A stretch of DNA of 17,315 nt from an uncultured Sutterella sp. (GCA_905198475.1 CAJKCQ010000049.1:1-17315), one strand, 5' to 3'. Shown: positions 5,641 to 13,362, numbered from the stretch's first letter. Numbers and translations are program-made. The notes: generated from the letters alone by a model not told the origin.

Positions 5641-7032
5641 TCAGAGGAAGACGGCCGAGGCGGCGACGTTGACGATCAGCGCGAGGATCATCACGGGCGC
5701 GGTGCGGCGCACGAGTTCAAAGGGCGAGAGGCCGGCGATGCCCGACACGGCGATGATCACGCCGGCAATCGGGCACATCGTGCGGGCGATGCCCGCGGAG
5801 AGCTGCACCGGCACGGCGAGGACGGCGGCGTTGATGCCCACGCTCGCGGCGGCTTCAGGAAGCAGCGGCGAGAAGGCGAAGAACGCGGCGTTGCCCGAAC
5901 CCGTGACGACGGTGGCGACCACCATGATCGTGAGCATGACGAGGAGCATCACCCAGACGCCGGCGGACTCCATGGAGGCGGCCATCGAGATGAGGGTCGA
6001 GATGCCGCCCAGCTTGTTCATGCCGAGCGCAAAGAGCTCGGCGCAGCAGATGAGGCCCACGGTCGAGGTGAAGACCTTGCCCATGCCTTCGAAGACCGCC
6101 TGCGTGTTCTTCGTCGATTCGCGGAAGCTCCGGCGGGTGATGAAGTCCACGACGAAGGCGATGATGATCGAGACGATGAGGCCGGTCTGAAGGGAGAGCT
6201 TGATGCCGGCGTAGACCATCGGCGAGAAGATGATTAGAAGCACGAGCGGCAGCACCGGCAGGAGCGCGTAGTGCACGGGACCGGCGCCCTCAAAGGCCTT
6301 GCGCAGACGCTCGTCGGTGGATTCGGCAGCGTCGGCCGCAGATTCGGCCGTCTTGCCGGCGGCCTCAGCCTTGCGGTCGAACCAGCGCTGGATGAAGAAG
6401 TGGCCGACCGCGACCGTCGCGATCACGCAGAGCGCGACCGGAATCTGGCTCTGAATGAAGTACGTGACGACGTCCGTGCCGAGCAGGTCGGCGGCGCGCA
6501 TCGCGTTCGAAGAGGACGGACCGAGGTCGAGGCAGCAGGTCGAGCCGATCACCGCGGCCGCGGACGCGCGGGAAACGCCGAGCGCGATCAGGAGCGGATA
6601 GACCGAAGCCATCAGGAGGAGCCCGAGGCCCACGGCGGAATTGATGAAGAGCGCCATGAACTGGCCGACCACGTAGGTGACGGCGAGGAGCACATAGGGC
6701 GAGCGGATCGCCTGCAGGGGCTTCACGCAGAGCTTCACGAGCGCCTTGGAGGCGCCGATGCGGTCCATGTAGACCGAGAAGCCCGCGATCAGCATGATGT
6801 TGAGGCCGAGGCCGGGCAGACGTCCCTTCATCAAGTTCGTGAAGGCTTCGGCAAGGTCGAAGCCGAAGAAGTGGGTGGACTTCGCGGCGGCGACCGGCAT
6901 CGCGCCGTTCAACGCGGCGCAGATGAGCATGATGAAGCCCGCGAGCAAGAGGATGATGGGCGGGTAGTAGTTCTTGAGGACGCAGTACGCGACGCCCGCA
7001 ATCACGACGAGCGTGATGATGATTCCGAGCAT
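5641..7032 (-). CDS. dcuC: Anaerobic C4-dicarboxylate transporter, DcuC family
   Basis: This inner-membrane carrier has 463 residues and about 12 hydrophobic segments, with a charged cytoplasmic loop near 218-250 (DRKAEAAGKTAESAAD). It matches E. coli DcuC in several blocks: MLIAGFSVYMDRIGAS, KPLQAIRSPYVLLA, SAVGLGLLLMAS, VVTGSGNAAFFAFSPLLP and the C-terminal GLSPFELVRRTAPV. DcuC exports succinate and exchanges C4-dicarboxylates during fumarate respiration; because iadA follows, aspartate or a beta-aspartyl peptide may be the substrate here, which is inference. AGGAG five bases before the ATG supports the start. It is the first gene of the operon, and its upstream region carries a cluster of inverted repeats. 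Confidence 0.9.
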   Translation of the reverse strand: MLGIIITLVVIAGVAYCVLKNYYPPIILLLAGFIMLICAALNGAMPVAAAKSTHFFGFDLAEAFTNLMKGRLPGLGLNIMLIAGFSVYMDRIGASKALVKLCVKPLQAIRSPYVLLAVTYVVGQFMALFINSAVGLGLLLMASVYPLLIALGVSRASAAAVIGSTCCLDLGPSSSNAMRAADLLGTDVVTYFIQSQIPVALCVIATVAVGHFFIQRWFDRKAEAAGKTAESAADAAESTDERLRKAFEGAGPVHYALLPVLPLVLLIIFSPMVYAGIKLSLQTGLIVSIIIAFVVDFITRRSFRESTKNTQAVFEGMGKVFTSTVGLICCAELFALGMNKLGGISTLISMAASMESAGVWVMLLVMLTIMVVATVVTGSGNAAFFAFSPLLPEAAASVGINAAVLAVPVQLSAGIARTMCPIAGVIIAVSGIAGLSPFELVRRTAPVMILALIVNVAASAVFL

Positions 7033-7119
7033 GTTTTCTCCTGGTGTTGGAAGGGCCGCGAAGCTTCTTTGTCGTACGGCTTCGTCGGACGCTCAATTCT
7101 GCCCGCGGCCGGCCGGCGC

Positions 7120-7180
7120 CGATATAGAGAGAATTACCGATACCTATACATTCCATAGGTTCTTCCCTATGGAGGTAGGG
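7120..7180 (-). promoter_or_regulatory. dcuC-iadA promoter region with interleaved inverted repeats
   Basis: On the plus strand ACCTAT (7142-7147) is inverted to ATAGGT (7155-7160), and CCATAGG (7153-7159) is inverted to CCTATGG (7166-7172); CCCTA (7165-7169) is again inverted to TAGGG (7176-7180). CCTAT-like half sites thus recur every 11-12 bp, about one helical turn. TACCTAT (7141-7147) fits the NarL/NarP heptamer TACYYMT exactly, but the usual 2-bp spacing between heptamers is absent. A minus-strand TATATC (plus GATATA, 7121-7126) could be the -10. The cluster would sit upstream of it, as an activator site would. The regulator is unknown. Confidence 0.5.
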
Positions 7181-7226
7181 AAACGCCTTGCTCTGAGCCC
7201 TCCGCCACCGGCTTCGCCGCATGCGC

Positions 7227-7279
7227 AAAGCCCGCCGGAAGGAGAGTGAACGCTCCCTTCACGACGGGCTTCGGCTTTT
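7227..7279. repeat. Nested hairpin, near-copy of 4353-4398 (copy B)
   Basis: This element aligns with copy A over 45 nt with four differences in the first 40: the AAGCCCG/CGGGCTT outer stem (7228-7234 with 7265-7271), then one mismatch and two more pairs, and the same inner GGAGAGTGAA..GCTCCC segment. The plus-strand tail is CGGCTTTTC. It lies just after the minus-strand SH3/NlpC gene and upstream of dcuC, so it probably terminates the parE-parC-kinase-SH3 unit, though the minus-strand T-run is only TTT. Confidence 0.75.
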
Positions 7280-7294
7280 CTGAAAGGGCGCGTC

Positions 7295-8617
7295 TCAGCG
7301 CAGCCGGCAACGCTTCAGGGCCGCGGGCGGCGCCTGATGGAAGGGGTGCGCGCGGGTGGAGAGAAGGCACGGGTTGGCGAGCTCGGCCGCCTGCGGACGC
7401 ACGGCCCAGAGGAAGATCCCCATGCCGCCGTTGGATCCGGCCTTGGCGCCGCCGTCGAAGGAGAAGACCGCCGCGCGGCCCGTCTTCGGGTCGTCGGCCG
7501 CAAAGCGGCCGCGGCCGAGCCAGAGGCCGGCGCGCAGAACCGCTCCCTTCTTCGCGTCGCCGAAGAAGACGAGGTCTCCGGGCTTCAGTTCGCGCCCCTT
7601 GACGCCGCCCGAGAGCGGTGGCCCGAGGCGCGCGAGGCGGTCGGGCTCCTCGGGGGCGATGAGGTCGTGAAGCCGCAGCGCCGCGACGGGAAGCGGCGCC
7701 AGATAGTCGCTCCTTCCCGCCCCCGCCTTGACGAGGGCCTGCGCCGACTGCGCCGTGCGGGCGAGGAAGTCCGCGGGCGCGGCGCGCCGAAGCTCTTCGT
7801 TCGCGCTCTGAAAGTCCTTCTCTGCGGCCGCAAACGGCCGGGCGATGAAGCCCGTGCCGCCACCGGGAAGGAGCACCTCGAAGCGCTCGGACCCGCTGTT
7901 GACGAGCGCAAGCGTCGCCCCCAGGGGCGCGGTGAAGAGCTTTTTGCCGTCCGCGTCCGTTACGGGAGCGGCGGGGGCCGTCACCGCCACGTCCGCCCGA
8001 CGGTTCCAGGCGACGAAGGCGACGTCGTTCAGGAGGGCGAGCGCCTTTTCCTCGACCCAGCCGAGGCGGCCGTCCGGGGTCTGCACGAGCACGCGCCCGT
8101 CGAAGCGGTTGACGAGGACGCGCAGGCGTTCGCCCAAGGGGAGCGCCCGCACGGCGGCGCCCGTACCGGAAGCGTCCGCGAGGGGTGCGGACGAACGGGC
8201 GACGAGGGCCCAGGTGAGGCGCTTCAGGTCCTCGGCATTGGGCACCTCCTCGACGCTCGACTCCACGCCGATGCCGGCGCGCGCGAGTTCGGCGAAGAAG
8301 CCCGCGAGAAGCGCGTGGTCCGCCGACAAGCCCTTCACCGCCACGGCTCCGGGGGCGTTGGCGCTCCCAAACGTGAGTTCGAGCAGATCCGTCCGGGGAT
8401 CAACCGCCGCGGCCTCGCGGTATTGCGCATAGAGCCGCCGGGCCTGATCCACGACGTCCGCCGCGGCGTCCTGCTCCCCGCCGGGGGCGGCCCGGGAGAC
8501 GGCGGCGGGCGCAAGGCCTGCGGGCGCCGCCGAGATCGTCACGGGGACCGCGGCCGCAGGGAGCGCGGCGGCGATCAGGACGAGAAGTGTGGGCAGTGCA
8601 GCGGCGCGTCGGACCAT
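7295..8617 (-). CDS. Secreted SH3-domain protein with degenerate NlpC/P60 domain
   Basis: This 440-residue protein begins with a signal peptide (MVRRAAALPTLLVLIAAALP, cleavage likely after AAA near residue 23), so it should be periplasmic. Two SH3b-like segments are seen, about 138-197 (PDGRLGWVEEKAL) and 206-262. From about 285 the sequence follows an NlpC/P60 fold: LKPGDLVFF (344-352) is the family motif. Two catalytic parts are lost: the usual DCSG Cys position reads DYLA (Asp304-Tyr305), and the HVGIYLG motif reads RAGLWLG (Arg362). The only Cys residues lie at the C-terminus (417, 437). It is therefore probably a peptidoglycan-binding pseudoenzyme. CGGAGG nine bases before the ATG supports the start. 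It lies 16 nt after the NarX-like kinase and is surely cotranscribed with it. The exact role is unknown. Confidence 0.75.
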   Translation of the reverse strand: MVRRAAALPTLLVLIAAALPAAAVPVTISAAPAGLAPAAVSRAAPGGEQDAAADVVDQARRLYAQYREAAAVDPRTDLLELTFGSANAPGAVAVKGLSADHALLAGFFAELARAGIGVESSVEEVPNAEDLKRLTWALVARSSAPLADASGTGAAVRALPLGERLRVLVNRFDGRVLVQTPDGRLGWVEEKALALLNDVAFVAWNRRADVAVTAPAAPVTDADGKKLFTAPLGATLALVNSGSERFEVLLPGGGTGFIARPFAAAEKDFQSANEELRRAAPADFLARTAQSAQALVKAGAGRSDYLAPLPVAALRLHDLIAPEEPDRLARLGPPLSGGVKGRELKPGDLVFFGDAKKGAVLRAGLWLGRGRFAADDPKTGRAAVFSFDGGAKAGSNGGMGIFLWAVRPQAAELANPCLLSTRAHPFHQAPPAALKRCRLR

Positions 8618-8633
8618 GGCCTCAATCCTCCGC

Positions 8634-10535
8634 TCAGCAGATCTGCCGCGAGGCGGCGGGAAGGTGGAGTGTCACGCGGGTGCCGCCCAAGGGCGAGGCG
8701 CGTGCTACGTCCACGGTCGCGCCGATCCTCGAGGCACGCTCACTCATGATCGAGAGGCCGACGTGCTGACTGCGGCGCTCCTCGACGAGCGCCTGGTCGA
8801 TGCCGACGCCGTCGTCCACGATCGAGACGGTGAGGTCCGCCTGGTTGTCGATCGTCACGGTGACGCTCGAGGCCTGCGCGTGCTTGCGCACGTTCGAGAG
8901 CGCCTCCTGGATGATGAAGATCACCTGGAGCTTCTCGCGCGGCGTGAGCTTCGGGCCGTCCCCGGTGGCCTTGAGGCGCACCGACACGTGGGACTGCCCT
9001 TCGAAGCGGTCGATCACGGTGCGCACGCCCTGCAGGAAGCCTTCGTTGTGGAGCCGCTCGCGGAAGTTGAGGAGGAGTTCGCGCACGTCCTCGTAGCACT
9101 CCTGCACGCCCGTCTGAATGGCCTTGAGCGATTCGTCGCGCAGCGCGTCGTCCTTGTGGTTGATCGCGTCGGTGAGGAACTGCACCTGGAGGTTGAGGTA
9201 GGAGAGCGCCTGCGCGATCGAGTCGTGCAGGCCCTGCGCGAGGAGCTGGCGCTCCTGGATCACGGCGTACTGGCGGTCGCGGTCAATGAGGCGCTCGTTG
9301 TCGATCGCGACGCCCAGGTGCGTCGAGAAGCTCTCAAGGAGTTGGATCATCTGCGAGGAGAGCTCGGCCTTCTCGCGGAAGAGCAGGATGTAGGTGCCGA
9401 TGCAGTCCGAGGTGCTGCGCACCTGGAAGCAGTAGCCCGTCGAGAAGCCCGCCTCGTGAAGGACGGTCGGGAGCATCCGGCGGTCCTCGGCGCAGATGAT
9501 CCGCACCGGATAGTTCTTCTTGATCACGGTGCGGCAGACGGAGTCCTCGTAGGAGATGCTCGCCGAGCGCTGCAGCGTCACCGCGTTGAGGCCGCACGAG
9601 GCGGCGATGTTGACGTACTCGGACTTCGAGTCGACGAGCGCGACGAGGCAGGCGTCGGCCTCGGTGTAGCGCACGATGCGTTCGGCGAAGCCGTCGGTGA
9701 GCTCCTCGAGCGAGCGCTGCTGCGAGAAGAAGGACGTGATTTCGTAGAGCTGCGCGAGGTGGCGGTTCTTCTCCTCGACCGAGGCGGTCTTCTCGGCCAC
9801 CTTCTGCTCGAGGTTTTCATAGAAATCCTCGAGCCTGTCGGCCATGCGGTTGAAGCCCTGCGCGATGCGGCCGATCTCGTCCTCGCTCCCGACGCTGACG
9901 CGCGCCTTGAGGTCGCCGCTCCAGAGCCGGTTGATGCCTTCGCCCAACGCCCCGATCGGACGGATTACCCAGCGCAGCAGCAGCAGCTCGATCGCGAAGA
10001 GCGACCCGATCGCGAGCACGATCAGGAGAATCTGCAGGTAGCGCAGCTGCCACAAGTAGCCGCCGCGCCAGCTCTCGATTTCGCTCATGAGGCCCGAGAC
10101 CTTCTCGACGTAGCGCGAAATGAGTGCGCCGTCGACGTCCGTGCGGGTGTTGCGCGCGGCGAGCAGCATCGGCTGCACTTCGGTGCGCCAGAGCTTTTCG
10201 ATCTCGTCGAGGCTCTCGGTGAAGCCCGCTTCGTTGGGGAGCTCCAGGGGCTGCCAGGCGTCGCCCTCGTGGAGCGTGCGGAAGAGCCGGACCGTGCGGG
10301 AGAACTCCACCTCGAGCATCTTCCCGTCGAACATTTCCTGGGTCGCGTAGGCCGACTGGTAGGCGCGGGTGCGCAACTCCGCCACGGCGGCCTTCGCCGC
10401 CGAGCTCGCCTCCAGCTCCCAGTTGAGGATCATCGTCCAGGCGATCGAGCTCACGATGAAGCCCACCCAGAGGAGCGTGAGGCAGAGAAGACGCGTCGAG
10501 AGGCTTTTGAACAACTTCGGGATGCGGATGCCCAT
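8634..10535 (-). CDS. NarX/NarQ-like membrane sensor histidine kinase
   Basis: The 633-residue protein has TM1 (about 14-36), a periplasmic helical domain, TM2 (about 165-190), HAMP (about 188-240), a coiled coil, a GAF-like domain (about 270-410), a HisKA_3 dimerisation helix with His437 in GLHDSIAQ, and an HATPase domain (Asn548 in the N box, DDGVGID at 574-580, HVGLSIMSER at 591-600). The H-box is very close to NarX. The periplasmic LRTRAYQ (54-60) recalls the NarX/NarQ P-box LRMQSYR and keeps its Arg (Arg55), but the rest of the P-box is changed, so nitrate is not certain. The start at 10535 is chosen for GGAG seven bases upstream; the ATG at 10643 would overlap parC. No NarL-type regulator is present. 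It follows parC by 82 nt and precedes the SH3 gene. Confidence 0.88.
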   Translation of the reverse strand: MGIRIPKLFKSLSTRLLCLTLLWVGFIVSSIAWTMILNWELEASSAAKAAVAELRTRAYQSAYATQEMFDGKMLEVEFSRTVRLFRTLHEGDAWQPLELPNEAGFTESLDEIEKLWRTEVQPMLLAARNTRTDVDGALISRYVEKVSGLMSEIESWRGGYLWQLRYLQILLIVLAIGSLFAIELLLLRWVIRPIGALGEGINRLWSGDLKARVSVGSEDEIGRIAQGFNRMADRLEDFYENLEQKVAEKTASVEEKNRHLAQLYEITSFFSQQRSLEELTDGFAERIVRYTEADACLVALVDSKSEYVNIAASCGLNAVTLQRSASISYEDSVCRTVIKKNYPVRIICAEDRRMLPTVLHEAGFSTGYCFQVRSTSDCIGTYILLFREKAELSSQMIQLLESFSTHLGVAIDNERLIDRDRQYAVIQERQLLAQGLHDSIAQALSYLNLQVQFLTDAINHKDDALRDESLKAIQTGVQECYEDVRELLLNFRERLHNEGFLQGVRTVIDRFEGQSHVSVRLKATGDGPKLTPREKLQVIFIIQEALSNVRKHAQASSVTVTIDNQADLTVSIVDDGVGIDQALVEERRSQHVGLSIMSERASRIGATVDVARASPLGGTRVTLHLPAASRQIC

Positions 10536-10553
10536 GGAAGTACTCCGGAAGGA

Positions 10554-10597
10554 TGCGCCGCCGTGCTCGGGCTTCAGCGGGAGGACGCGGCGGCGCA
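10554..10597. other. Long hairpin in the parC-kinase gap
   Basis: TGCGCCGCCG (10554-10563) pairs perfectly with CGGCGGCGCA (10588-10597), 10 bp around a 24-nt loop. No T-run follows on the minus strand, so it is not a typical terminator. It lies just upstream of the kinase ribosome-binding site and could affect mRNA processing or partial read-through from parC. Confidence 0.5.
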
Positions 10598-10617
10598 GAA
10601 ATGCGTGCGGAACGTTT

Positions 10618-13362
10618 TTAGAGGAGCGCGGGCGCTTCGTCAACCACTTCGAGTACGAGGCTCTTCGTGCCCCGGGCCGCCTCGCCCGAAGGTTCGGCCG
10701 GCGCGGAGCCCGCTGAGCCGGCTTCGGGCGGCAGACCCGCCACCACTTCTGCCTTCCAGGAGATTTCGAGCGCGCGGCCGCGGCGTGCGCGGTGCATGAG
10801 GTGCTGCACGAAGATGCGGCGCGAGAGCTGCGCCTCGCGGGGTTTGCCGCCCCGGCCCGTGCCGGAGATGATGCAGCCGCGGTCGTCGACGACGGCCGCG
10901 GAGATCATCTCCTCGCCCGCGTCGAGGAGCATGAAGGCGACGCCCTTGCCGCCCGAAGCGACGAAGCGCACCTCCTTCAGGGGGAAGACGAGGAGCCGGC
11001 CGGCCGAGGAGAGGCACGCGAGCCCGGCGCCGGCGGCGATCGCCTCGTCGGTGACGGTCATGGGTGGGAGGAGCCGCTCGCCTTCGCTCAACTTCACGAA
11101 GTCGCGGCCGGCCTTGAGGCGGGTCGCGACGTCGGCGAGCCGCAGGATCATGCCCTTGCCGCCCGTGGTGGCGAGCACCACCGCGGCCTTCGGGTCGCCC
11201 GCGAGCCAGCCGACGGGCGCCGCACCGCGCGGCAGATCCACGAAGGCCGAGAGCGGCGCGCCGTCGCCGCGGCCGCCGGGAAGCGCCGACACGGCGAGCG
11301 AATAGACGCGCCCCTGCTGGTCGAGGAAGGAGAGCGTGTCGGTGGAGCGGCACTCGATCGCCTGCGCGAGCCCGTCGCCCATCTTGAAGCTCATGAGCGA
11401 GCAGTCGTGGCCGTGGCCGCCGCGGGCGCGCAGGAACCCCTTCTTCGAGACTACGACGGTGACCGGCTCGACCGCAGTCTGCACTTCGTGCACCGCTTCG
11501 GCCGCCTCTTCGACGACCGTGCGGCGCTGGTCGCCGTAGGCCTTCGCCGCGGCCTCGATTTCGCGCGCCACCTGGCGCTTCAAGACGCCGTCGCTGCCGA
11601 GAATGCGCTCGAGCCCGGAGCGCTCCTTCGCGAGGTCGGCCAACTCCTTTTCGATCGCGATCGCCGCGAGCCGCGCGAGCTGCTTCAGGCGGATTTCGAG
11701 AATGTCGTCCGCCTGGCGCTCGGTGAGCCCGAACTCTGCCATCAGGTCCGCCTTCGGGTCGTCCGCGGCGCGGATGATCTCGAACACGCGGTCGATGTTG
11801 AGGAGCACGAGCGACCGGCCTTCGAGCACGTGGATGCGGTCGAGAACCTTCTCGAGGCGCGCTTCGCTGCGCCGGCGCACCGCGGCCTTCCGGAACTCGA
11901 TCCATTCGCGCAGGATCTCGAGGAGCCCCTTCTGCCGGGGCTTCCCGTCGATGCCGAGCATCACGAGGTTCACGGGGACGTTGGATTCAAGGTCGGTTTC
12001 CGAGAGCAGGTGGTTCACGAACTCGTCGCGGTCCACGCGGCTCGTCTTCGGCTCGAAGACAAGGCGCGTCTTGACGTCGCGGCCCGATTCGTCGCGCACG
12101 CCGTCGAGGATCGCGAGCATCGCGCTCTTCGTCTGCTGCTGCTTGGCGGAAAGCGACTTCTTGTCCTTCTTCGGGCGCGGATTGGTGATCTGCTCGATGC
12201 GGTCGAGCACCGTGCGGGCGCTCGCCGCGGGCGGGAGCTCGTCGACCACGAGCTGCCACTGGCCGCGGGCGAGCTCCTCGAAGTGCCAGCGGGCGCGCAC
12301 GCGCAGCTTTCCGCGACCCTTCGCGTAGATCTGCCGGATCTCGGCCGCGGGCGTGATGATCTGCCCGCCGCAGGGGAAGTCGGGCGCGGGCATGAGCGAG
12401 AGGATCTCGTCGAGGTCCGCCTCGGGCTTCTCCAAAAGGCGCACGCAGGCGGCGGCCACTTCCGAGAGGTTGTGGGGCGGAATTTCGGTCGCCATGCCGA
12501 CCGCGATGCCCGACGACCCGTTCAGAAGCACGAAGGGAAGCTTCGCGGGGAGCTCCACGGGCTCCTGGAAGTTCCCGTCGTAGTTGGGTTGGAACGCCAC
12601 CGACCCCTGGTCCACTTCGTCGAGAAGCAGTTGCGCAATCGGGGTGAGCCTCGTCTCCGTGTAGCGCATCGCCGCGGCGGAGTCGCCGTCGCGCGAGCCG
12701 AAGTTCCCTTCGGCGACGAGAAGCGGATAGCGCAGCGAAAATGTCTGCGCCATGCGCACGAGCGCGTCGTAGACCGATTGGTCGCCGTGGGGGTGGTACT
12801 TGCCGAGCACGTCGCCCACGATGCGCGCGGACTTGACGCTGCGGCCCTCAAATTTGAGCCCCATGCGGTACATGTCGATCAGGATGCGCCGCTGCACGGG
12901 CTTCTGACCGTCGGTCACCTCGGGAAGCGCGCGGCTCTTCACGACCGACATCGCGTACTCGAGGTACGCCTGAGAGGCGTAGCGCGCGAGCGTCAGCGCG
13001 CCGTTCTCCTCGGGGTCGCCCTCGGTGACGGCGCCCACGGTGAGCTCTTCGGCGCGCGCCTCTTCAGCGGATTCGGCGCCTTCCTCCGACGCCGCGTCAT
13101 CCGCTTCGGCCTCTTCGTCCTGATCAGCGGCTTCGGCGGCTTCGGCCGCTTCGGCCGCTTCGTCCGCCCCGAGCGCGGGAGCCTGCGCCCCTTCGGCCGG
13201 CAGGGCCTCGGGCGCAACCTCAGCCTTCTCGGGCGCGTCGACGGATTCAGGCGCCTGCGCTTCCTGCGTCCGTGCGGCGGCGTCTTCTCCCGCGAAGAGC
13301 GAGCCGAGCGCGTCGAGCGCTCCGGCGTCGGCTCCGGTGCCGGTGGTCTTTCTTTTCGCCAT
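10618..13362 (-). CDS. parC: DNA topoisomerase IV subunit A
   Basis: ParC is the cleavage/rejoining subunit that decatenates chromosomes with ParE. The core begins near residue 122 with LARYASQAYLEYAMSVV, then DGQKPVQRRIL, GKYHPHGDQSVYDALVRMAQ, and the active-site Tyr234 in AAMRYTETRLTP. The GyrA box is absent, and the adjacent partner is ParE, so this is ParC and not GyrA. Before the core lies an acidic Ala/Glu-rich stretch of about 100 residues (roughly 24-121), absent in E. coli ParC. The 914-residue length reflects this. The residues matching E. coli Ser80 and Glu84 are Gln195 and Asp199. The ATG at 13362 (MAKRKTTG) has GGAG about nine bases upstream; an ATG at 13452 would overlap parE. 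The gap to parE is 25 nt. Confidence 0.95.
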   Translation of the reverse strand: MAKRKTTGTGADAGALDALGSLFAGEDAAARTQEAQAPESVDAPEKAEVAPEALPAEGAQAPALGADEAAEAAEAAEAADQDEEAEADDAASEEGAESAEEARAEELTVGAVTEGDPEENGALTLARYASQAYLEYAMSVVKSRALPEVTDGQKPVQRRILIDMYRMGLKFEGRSVKSARIVGDVLGKYHPHGDQSVYDALVRMAQTFSLRYPLLVAEGNFGSRDGDSAAAMRYTETRLTPIAQLLLDEVDQGSVAFQPNYDGNFQEPVELPAKLPFVLLNGSSGIAVGMATEIPPHNLSEVAAACVRLLEKPEADLDEILSLMPAPDFPCGGQIITPAAEIRQIYAKGRGKLRVRARWHFEELARGQWQLVVDELPPAASARTVLDRIEQITNPRPKKDKKSLSAKQQQTKSAMLAILDGVRDESGRDVKTRLVFEPKTSRVDRDEFVNHLLSETDLESNVPVNLVMLGIDGKPRQKGLLEILREWIEFRKAAVRRRSEARLEKVLDRIHVLEGRSLVLLNIDRVFEIIRAADDPKADLMAEFGLTERQADDILEIRLKQLARLAAIAIEKELADLAKERSGLERILGSDGVLKRQVAREIEAAAKAYGDQRRTVVEEAAEAVHEVQTAVEPVTVVVSKKGFLRARGGHGHDCSLMSFKMGDGLAQAIECRSTDTLSFLDQQGRVYSLAVSALPGGRGDGAPLSAFVDLPRGAAPVGWLAGDPKAAVVLATTGGKGMILRLADVATRLKAGRDFVKLSEGERLLPPMTVTDEAIAAGAGLACLSSAGRLLVFPLKEVRFVASGGKGVAFMLLDAGEEMISAAVVDDRGCIISGTGRGGKPREAQLSRRIFVQHLMHRARRGRALEISWKAEVVAGLPPEAGSAGSAPAEPSGEAARGTKSLVLEVVDEAPALL
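13127..13162. repeat. 9-bp tandem repeat (4 units) inside parC
   Basis: Four head-to-tail units of GCNGCTTCG (two GCGGCTTCG, two GCCGCTTCG) encode the Glu-Ala-Ala repeats of the acidic ParC extension. Loss or gain of a unit keeps the reading frame, so the length could vary between strains through slippage. Confidence 0.85.

Noticed and set aside
4131..5672. Plus-strand ORF (513 codons) running from nth into iadA
   Set aside because: It overlaps the end of nth, crosses a strong terminator and lies antisense to iadA.
7141..7160. A canonical NarL/NarP 7-2-7 site upstream of dcuC
   Set aside because: Only one heptamer matches exactly and the inverted partner is 7 bp away instead of 2, so I keep it only as an unidentified operator cluster.
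8589..10799. Long plus-strand ORF (736 codons) opposite the NarX-like kinase
   Set aside because: It mirrors a well-supported kinase gene and its translation is low-complexity and charged without domains.
10618..13362. Reading the topoisomerase A subunit as GyrA
   Set aside because: The C-terminal domain lacks the GyrA box and the partner directly upstream is a ParE-type subunit, so ParC fits better.
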